Below are positions 5,738 through 7,132 of a stretch of DNA of 7,132 nt, piece by piece. Below the pieces are notes generated by a model. It saw only the letters and a list, made by a program, of their open reading frames with translations. It had not been told where the DNA came from and searched no databases. Within the stretch, counting starts at the first letter, position 1, and each line of letters starts with the position of its first letter. Source of the stretch: Sphingobacterium sp. (GTDB lineage Bacteria; Bacteroidota; Bacteroidia; SpSt-205); assembly GCA_028276345.1 (NCBI GenBank), contig JAPYWM010000064.1, positions 1 through 7,132 of the forward strand, read 5' to 3'. The translations under genes were made by a program, and so were the position numbers.

Positions 5738-6647
5738 ATATCTCCTCCGTAATCCGCTCGTAGCTCCGCTTTTCAAAGGGGCGGCCGGTCAGACGCTCAT
5801 ACACTTCCCGGTAACGGAGCGAGGCCTCTTCAACCACGCTCGGGTCCAGTGGCGGCGGGGTGGCATTCGGCTGCCCCTGAAAACCCTGCCGCATGAGCCA
5901 CTCCCGTACATATTCTTTCGTCAGATGTATCTGCGGGTCTTGCCGCTTCTGCCGCTCATAATACCCCTCCAAGAGCAGGTATCGCGCACTGTCCGGCGTA
6001 TGTACTTCATCCACCAGCACCACCTCCCCGTCTACTTCACCGAACTCATACTTGGCATCGCATAGGAGCATGCCGCCCTTTTCTGCCATTTCCACCCCCC
6101 GCTGAAAGAGCCGGAAGGCATACTGGCGGATTTTTTCCCACTGCGGGGCAGGCACCAGACCCGCCTCTACGATCTCCCGCTCTGTAATCTCCACATCGTG
6201 CCCAATCACAGACTTCGTGGTAGGCGTGATGATGGGCTCCGGCAAAAGGTCGTTTTCGATGAGGCCATCGGGCAGTTGCACACCCGAAATAAGCCGCCCC
6301 CCCGTCCGATACAGCCGCCAGACGTAGCCCACCAAGCACCGCCGCACGATCACCTCCACCGGGAATACCCGGGCTTTGCGCATCACCAGTACATTCGGGT
6401 CCGGCATCGCCAGGTACGCCGAGGGACACTCCACCCGCAGCGTCTCATACATGTGCGCCGTGATCCCCGTCAGCACCTGTCCCTTATAGGGAATCGTCTC
6501 CGGCAAGACCACATCATAGGCCGAAATGCGGTCCGTGCTAATCAAAACAATATACGCATGGCCGATCTCGTAAACGTCCCGGACTTTCCCCCGGCGAAAG
6601 CCCGTCTGCCGGTCAAACTGATAATTTGTCTCGTATAAACCTGTCAT
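5703..6647 (-). CDS. purC: Phosphoribosylaminoimidazole-succinocarboxamide synthase (SAICAR synthetase)
   Basis: PurC joins CAIR and L-aspartate with ATP to make SAICAR in de novo purine synthesis, in the cytosol. The 314-residue product is the longer, yeast-like form (about 300 residues; the E. coli form is about 237). Landmarks are RRGKVRDVYE (18-27, nucleotide-binding start), STDRISAYDVVLPETIPYKG (37-56), VEVIVRRCLVGYVWRLY (97-113), PEPIITPTTK (136-145) with HD at 150-151, MLLCDAKYEFG (193-203) and VLVDEVHTPDSARY (210-223). The usual VRGYL of this class reads VRRCL here (Gly to Arg at 103, Tyr to Cys at 104), while Arg102 is kept. The ATG at 6647 overlaps the TGA of the upstream carboxylase gene (ATGA), so the two are probably translationally coupled. 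The 3' end overlaps the SEL1 gene by 35 bp. No Shine-Dalgarno is seen. Confidence 0.97.
   Translation of the reverse strand: MTGLYETNYQFDRQTGFRRGKVRDVYEIGHAYIVLISTDRISAYDVVLPETIPYKGQVLTGITAHMYETLRVECPSAYLAMPDPNVLVMRKARVFPVEVIVRRCLVGYVWRLYRTGGRLISGVQLPDGLIENDLLPEPIITPTTKSVIGHDVEITEREIVEAGLVPAPQWEKIRQYAFRLFQRGVEMAEKGGMLLCDAKYEFGEVDGEVVLVDEVHTPDSARYLLLEGYYERQKRQDPQIHLTKEYVREWLMRQGFQGQPNATPPPLDPSVVEEASLRYREVYERLTGRPFEKRSYERITEEIYERVVAYLAQL
5742..5748 (-). promoter_or_regulatory. Strong Shine-Dalgarno of the SEL1-repeat gene, inside purC
   Basis: GGAGGAG lies 4 bases before the ATG at 5737 and is the only strong Shine-Dalgarno among the start sites in this window. It supports 5737 as the true start. 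The same bases encode Glu-Glu near the end of PurC (TEEIYE), so the match may come from PurC coding constraint. Confidence 0.5.
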
Positions 6648-7132
6648 AGTGGTATGTTGCCGTGTTTGCGAGGGGGGCGTTCTTTGTATTTCCTTTGGAG
6701 GCTATCGAGGGCTCGGTAGAGGACTCGGCGGGTCTCCTCGGGGAAAATCACCGCATCTACGAAGCCCCGGTCTGCAGCCCGGTAGGGATTGGCGAAAATG
6801 CGGCGATACTCGGCGGTTTTTTCGGCCAGGGCCTGCGCGGGGTCAGGCGCTTCGCTGATCTCCTTCTTGAAGATTATCTCTGCTGCGCCCTGGGGCCCCA
6901 TGACAGCAATCTCCGCCGTCGGCCACGCAAAAACATAATCCGCCCCAATATGCCGGGAGTTCATCACGTCGTACGCCCCGCCATACGCCTTACGCAAGAT
7001 CACCGTCAGCCGCGGCACCGTAGCTTCACTAAACGCATATAGAAGCTTCGCGCCCTCCTTGATGATACCGCCCCACTCTTGGTTGGTGCCTGGGAGAAAG
7101 CCCGGCACATCTTCCAGCACGATGAGGGGTAT
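6644..7132 (-). CDS. Acyl-CoA carboxylase carboxyltransferase beta subunit (PccB-like), C-terminal part
   Basis: This subunit moves the carboxyl group from biotin to an acyl-CoA (propionyl- or acetyl-CoA; methylmalonyl-CoA in the related decarboxylases). The frame is open through the right edge, leaving 162 residues, about the last third of a family member of roughly 515. The fragment begins IPLIVLEDVPGFLPGTNQEW, in the second crotonase-like domain, followed by GGII with KEGAKLLYAF, RKAYGGAYDVM (47-57), AWPTAEIAVMGPQGA, and the typical C-terminal end KHGNIPL. Asp55 in GGAYDVM is at the position reported in actinobacterial enzymes to favour propionyl-CoA over acetyl-CoA; this is from memory of that family. 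A GTG at 7120 is an internal Val codon, not a start. Its TGA overlaps the purC ATG by 4 bp. A biotin-carrier partner gene may lie further right. Confidence 0.93.
   Translation of the reverse strand: MPLIVLEDVPGFLPGTNQEWGGIIKEGAKLLYAFSEATVPRLTVILRKAYGGAYDVMNSRHIGADYVFAWPTAEIAVMGPQGAAEIIFKKEISEAPDPAQALAEKTAEYRRIFANPYRAADRGFVDAVIFPEETRRVLYRALDSLQRKYKERPPRKHGNIPL

Noticed and set aside
6198..6638. Plus-strand open frame of 146 codons
   Set aside because: Antisense to the most conserved part of purC; the product is His/Arg/Pro-rich with no recognisable motif.
7118..7120. GTG as the start of a short 158-residue carboxylase
   Set aside because: The codon is an internal Val in the conserved DVPGFLPG region and the frame continues in-frame with family residues (IPLI) to the window edge.

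Overview
The window looks like ordinary chromosome from a member of the Bacteroidota, of moderately high GC (mid-50s % by eye). The reasons are an adjacent porP/gldK pair of the type IX secretion system (T9SS, a Bacteroidota-specific machine), the Bacteroidota-type HemD homologue next to a multi-pass membrane protein, promoter matches of the Bacteroidota type (TTG / TAnnTTTG), and a general lack of Shine-Dalgarno sequences. Genus cannot be named from the sequence.

Layout, left to right. Block 1 (1-3343, all minus strand, read right to left): a membrane protein with an N-terminal jelly-roll-like domain (possibly DUF4271-like), a uroporphyrinogen-III synthase-like protein joined to it by an ATGA overlap, then the T9SS outer-membrane protein porP and the start of gldK, which runs off the left edge. 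The order porP-gldK is the P. gingivalis-style T9SS order, so gldL, gldM and gldN are expected beyond base 1. porP and gldK each have a promoter-like TTGCAA / TAnnTTTG pair with identical 18-base spacing.

Block 2 (3333-3839, plus strand): ispF of the MEP isoprenoid pathway, the only plus-strand gene. Its start overlaps the start of the divergent membrane-protein gene, and its end overlaps the end of the convergent tryptophan 2,3-dioxygenase gene, so it is packed between both neighbours with no spacer.

Block 3 (3779-4756, minus): tryptophan 2,3-dioxygenase, first step of the kynurenine route. It is preceded by a 123-bp gap holding an inverted repeat and a possible promoter element.

Block 4 (4880-7132, minus): a tightly packed run of a carboxyltransferase beta subunit (PccB-like, cut by the right edge), purC (4-bp overlap) and a secreted SEL1-repeat protein that begins inside the 3' end of purC (35-bp overlap). 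The overlaps suggest one transcript.

No RNA gene, insertion sequence, CRISPR array or phage feature was seen. The window is mostly core metabolism plus secretion. The most unusual items are the jelly-roll/membrane fusion upstream of the HemD-like gene, the shared promoter design at porP and gldK, and the extreme compaction around ispF.
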